Below are positions 6,874 to 8,828 of a DNA stretch of 8,828 nucleotides, one piece after another. The DNA lies in assembly GCA_043748015.1 (NCBI GenBank), contig JAYTOA010000073.1:1-8828 (forward strand). Direction: 5' to 3'. Origin of the DNA: JAIBBG01 sp043748015 (GTDB lineage Bacteria > Bacteroidota > Bacteroidia > Flavobacteriales_D > Sanyastnellaceae). Within the stretch, counting starts at the first letter, position 1. The number at the start of each line of letters is the position of its first letter. Under the pieces are notes generated by a model, which saw only the letters and a list, made by a program, of their open reading frames with translations, searched no databases and was not told the DNA's origin. Both the position numbers and the translations under genes were made by a program.

Positions 6874-7334
6874 GGCTTTTTGAATACTTGTTGAACAATT
6901 TCCTCTCGGAAAGTAAAGATATTTGCGAGTTTTTTCTTGACGAATATGATGTGTGCTATTCTTCCAAGAAAGCCAAGAGGCAAGGCATACTTAACGGTAT
7001 CTGTCATATGTACTTCACTTCCCTTTATTATGAATCGATGTTCATGATGCCAGTATTTATACGGACCCGATTTTTGTTCATCCACAAATAGAATTCCCTT
7101 TTCACATTGGGTAATTTCAGATGTCCATTTAAAGCGTACGAATGGAAAAGGGGCGATGATGTATTCTATGATTTGTCCTTGAAACATTTCCGGAAGTGGT
7201 TGCGGTGTGATGATTTCAAATTGCATCTCCGCTGGCGTCAACTCATTGAGATTTTCCGGCTTTGAAAAAAAGTTCCATACTGTTTCAATATCAGAATGTA
7301 TGATTGTCGTCGATTCTAATTTATAAATGTGCAT
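6870..7334 (-). CDS. SRPBCC (START-like) ligand-binding fold protein, COG4276 type
   Basis: This 154-residue cytoplasmic protein has the helix-grip SRPBCC fold, which encloses a hydrophobic cavity for small ligands. The N-terminal strand and helix carry DIETVWNFFSKPENLNELTP (15-34), the typical opening of the family. The family signature follows at VDEQKSGPYKYWHHEHRF (84-101), then MTDTVKYALPLGFLG (110-124) and a long C-terminal helix ending in FKKP. The length is normal for the group. No ligand or reaction is known for it. In many bacteria such proteins sit beside NAD-dependent epimerase (SDR) genes, but none is seen here. The ATG at 7334 has a promoter-like box 22 nt upstream. Confidence 0.92.
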   Translation of the reverse strand: MHIYKLESTTIIHSDIETVWNFFSKPENLNELTPAEMQFEIITPQPLPEMFQGQIIEYIIAPFPFVRFKWTSEITQCEKGILFVDEQKSGPYKYWHHEHRFIIKGSEVHMTDTVKYALPLGFLGRIAHIIFVKKKLANIFTFREEIVQQVFKKP

Positions 7335-7356
7335 TGCTCAATTCTTATAACGAAAA

Positions 7357-7364
7357 CAAACATT
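7357..7364 (-). promoter_or_regulatory. Putative -7 promoter box (AATGTTTG) of the SRPBCC gene
   Basis: AATGTTTG on the minus strand lies 22 nt before the ATG at 7334 and matches TAnnTTTG at all but the first base. A TTG occurs 13 nt further upstream, closer than the roughly 19-nt spacing expected for a -33 element, so the promoter is only likely. Confidence 0.35.
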
Positions 7365-7396
7365 GCATCATAAAGTTCAATAGAAATTACGTTGTA

Positions 7397-7990
7397 TCAG
7401 TTTTTCGGAATGCGACGCTTGCGATAAGCATAATAATGAAGCACTGTTTCGATAGCCTGTTTCATCGCTTCGTTGATAGGGTAGAAGGTGACCATGTTGT
7501 GATCTATACCCGCGATGCGTGAGTAATAATCACTCATCACAGGAATCTTCTTGCCGTGTTTCATTTCTTTTACAAGCTGATCGAATTCTGCAGACTGATC
7601 TTTTTTGATCAGTTTGCAAGTAACCAGTTCGCTGTTGCCTTCTTTGTTTCTTCTTGCAGTAAATCCAAATAGCCTGCAGATAAGACCCCGATGTGGATAT
7701 TCGCTGCAAAGTCCACCAAAATTTGTGACGTGTGGTCGAAAGACATAACAAATACTTTCTGTTTTGTTTTGTAAATCTTCCAAAGCACGTTCAGCTTTGC
7801 CTTCATCGAAAAGTTGCAAGGCCAATGGCAAAAATTCCAATGGCGTTGCTTCAATATCTGGTTTCTTACAACATTCTCCGCATCCAGATAGACAATGTAA
7901 CCCGCTTGTGGCTTGCAAAGCAGCGATTTCTTTATCAAGCTTTGCATATACATTCTTAACTGCTCTTACTTTTTCCGGTAGCGTCTTCAT
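7397..7990 (-). CDS. YkgJ family cysteine-cluster protein
   Basis: This 197-residue cytoplasmic protein has the YkgJ-type cysteine cluster, thought to bind zinc or iron. The core CLSGCGECC (residues 33-41) gives Cys33, 37, 40 and 41 in the CxxxCxxCC pattern. Further cysteines are Cys81, Cys95, Cys105 (in the segment CSEYPHRGLICRLFGF) and Cys125. The CxxY...R...CR arrangement is typical of the family. The function is unknown beyond metal chelation. The start at ATG 7990 (MKTLPEKVRAV) follows a purine-rich AAGGAACGAGAG. The reading frame continues to an ATG at 8122, but that would run into xerD and through the promoter-like region, and those 44 residues look non-coding. The gene lies downstream of xerD with a 91-bp gap. 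Confidence 0.9.
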   Translation of the reverse strand: MKTLPEKVRAVKNVYAKLDKEIAALQATSGLHCLSGCGECCKKPDIEATPLEFLPLALQLFDEGKAERALEDLQNKTESICYVFRPHVTNFGGLCSEYPHRGLICRLFGFTARRNKEGNSELVTCKLIKKDQSAEFDQLVKEMKHGKKIPVMSDYYSRIAGIDHNMVTFYPINEAMKQAIETVLHYYAYRKRRIPKN

Positions 7991-8012
7991 CTCTCGTTCC
8001 TTGATTGTTGTA

Positions 8013-8041
8013 TGCGGCAAATTTCGGGAGTTTATGCCGCA
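8013..8041. repeat. Inverted repeat TGCGGCA-15 nt-TGCCGCA upstream of the YkgJ-type gene
   Basis: The arms are TGCGGCA (8013-8019) and TGCCGCA (8035-8041), perfect 7-bp complements 22 bp apart centre to centre, about two helical turns. The gene-proximal arm overlaps the putative -7 box at 8018-8025. No T-tract follows on either strand, so a terminator is unlikely. It could be an operator for a dimeric regulator. Confidence 0.4.
8018..8025 (-). promoter_or_regulatory. Putative -7 promoter box (GAAATTTG) of the YkgJ-type gene
   Basis: GAAATTTGC on the minus strand lies 27 nt before ATG 7990. The same nine bases precede the outer-membrane gene at 2811-2818. Its placement supports the short start and makes the long upstream reading of this gene unlikely. 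Confidence 0.35.
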
Positions 8042-8081
8042 CATTCCTGGATTTGTTACAGATGTAGTCTTTCTGAAGCTT

Positions 8082-8828
8082 TTACTTTTTGTAGTGTGGA
8101 TGGAAATTGATAATTTCTTCACGTAATCGCTGTCGATCTAGGTGTGTGTAAATTTCAGTGGTCGTAATGCTCGCATGTCCAAGCATTTCCTGTACAGCTC
8201 TCAGATCTGCACCGGCTTCCACGAGGTGCGTTGCGAATGAATGTCTGAAGCTATGCGGTGAAATTTGCTTCTTGATTCCAAGTGTAACTACAAGGTCACG
8301 GATGATATTGAATACCATCATTCTTGATAGCTGCGCACCTCTTCTATTGAGAAAAAGATAATCCTCATGTCCTGTTTTTATTGCCAGATGATTCCGCGTT
8401 TCTTCTTTGTAATGTGAAATCCAAATCAACGCCTCACTACCAATTGGTACCAATCTTTCTTTGTTTCCTTTTCCTATCACACGAATAAATCCGTCATCAA
8501 CATACAAACCGGAAATTTTGAGGTTCACCAATTCGGAAACGCGCAATCCGCAACTGTAGAGTACTTCAAGCATTGCCCTGTTTCTGGTTCCTTCTGCTTT
8601 ACTCAAATCTATTGCACTTAGAATTTTATCCATTTCTTCGACGCTTAATACATCGGGAAGTTTTCTTCCTATTCTTGGCGTATCAATATGTTCCATTGGA
8701 TCAATCTTGATCTCTTTTTCAAGCATCAGATAATTAAAGAAGCCTTTTAGTCCCGAGATGATGCGCGCTTGTGTGGTTGATGATAATCCAAGTTCAGTGA
8801 TGAATTTTAAAAATAAACGGATATCATC
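8082..8828 (-). CDS. xerD: XerD-type tyrosine recombinase, N-terminus cut by window edge
   Basis: The frame is open from the right edge to the TAA at 8082, giving 248 residues. The first 50 or so are the end of the core-binding domain (ARIISGLKGFFNYL). The catalytic domain is complete. Counting from the edge, the residues are R96 (CGLRVSEL), K121 (GKGNKERLVP), H192 and R195 (HSFRHSFATHL), H218 (LGHASI) and nucleophile Y227 (EIYTHL). Each lies 51-52 residues short of its counterpart in E. coli XerD (R148, K172, H244, R247, H270, Y279), so about 52 residues are missing and the gene should be intact. XerD with XerC resolves chromosome dimers at dif. The exact XerD spacing and lack of mobile-element neighbours favour the housekeeping enzyme over a phage integrase. 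XerC cannot be fully excluded without a tree. Confidence 0.93.
   Translation of the reverse strand, partial: DDIRLFLKFITELGLSSTTQARIISGLKGFFNYLMLEKEIKIDPMEHIDTPRIGRKLPDVLSVEEMDKILSAIDLSKAEGTRNRAMLEVLYSCGLRVSELVNLKISGLYVDDGFIRVIGKGNKERLVPIGSEALIWISHYKEETRNHLAIKTGHEDYLFLNRRGAQLSRMMVFNIIRDLVVTLGIKKQISPHSFRHSFATHLVEAGADLRAVQEMLGHASITTTEIYTHLDRQRLREEIINFHPHYKK

Noticed and set aside
7991..8122. A 44-residue N-terminal extension of the YkgJ-type protein from ATG 8122
   Set aside because: It overlaps the end of xerD by 41 nt, runs through the promoter-like box and inverted repeat, and has a composition unlike a conserved domain. ATG 7990 gives the usual family start.
8082..8828. Integrase of a mobile element or phage
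   Set aside because: The spacing of all six catalytic residues equals that of E. coli XerD. No attachment-site repeats, tRNA gene or phage genes are nearby.

Overview
The window looks like chromosomal DNA of a member of the Bacteroidota. The reasons are moderate-to-low GC, secreted proteins whose signal peptides end in short A-Q, S-Q or G-Q junctions, promoter-like boxes resembling the Bacteroidota -7 element (TAnnTTTG) instead of sigma-70 boxes, few strong Shine-Dalgarno sequences, and gene families common in that phylum: an S9 dipeptidyl-peptidase, a MobA with an extra N-terminal domain, a DUF1684 protein and a COG4276-type SRPBCC protein. I cannot place it below phylum. No rRNA, tRNA, CRISPR array, insertion sequence or prophage is visible, and no stretch over 300 bases lacks a gene.

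Layout, left to right. (1) Positions 1-2792, minus strand: an S9 peptidase cut by the left edge (its N-terminal 473 residues are present), a five-repeat HEAT protein, and a small outer-membrane beta-barrel. (2) Positions 2959-5562, plus strand: a compact unit of moaC, a MobA fused to a MobB-like domain that lacks a P-loop, and a lipoprotein with five Asp-box (BNR/Ycf48-like) motifs. These genes overlap by 23 and 4 nt. (3) Positions 5581-6873: a secreted YD-repeat-like protein on the minus strand, divergent from a secreted DUF1684 protein on the plus strand. (4) Positions 6870-8828, minus strand: an SRPBCC ligand-binding-fold protein, a YkgJ-type cysteine-cluster protein, and the tyrosine recombinase XerD, cut by the right edge.

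Functionally, the only clear pathway is molybdenum cofactor synthesis. MoaC makes cyclic pyranopterin monophosphate and MobA attaches GMP to molybdopterin. The third gene of that unit is exported and coupled to mobA by a GTGA overlap, so it may act on an exported molybdoenzyme, but no molybdoenzyme gene is in view. The other genes are housekeeping (xerD), cell-envelope or uncharacterised. The items most worth a second look are the fused MobB-like domain, the coupled lipoprotein, the missing conventional start of the HEAT gene, and an inverted repeat next to the ykgJ promoter box. Nothing here forms an obvious defence system or new mobile element.
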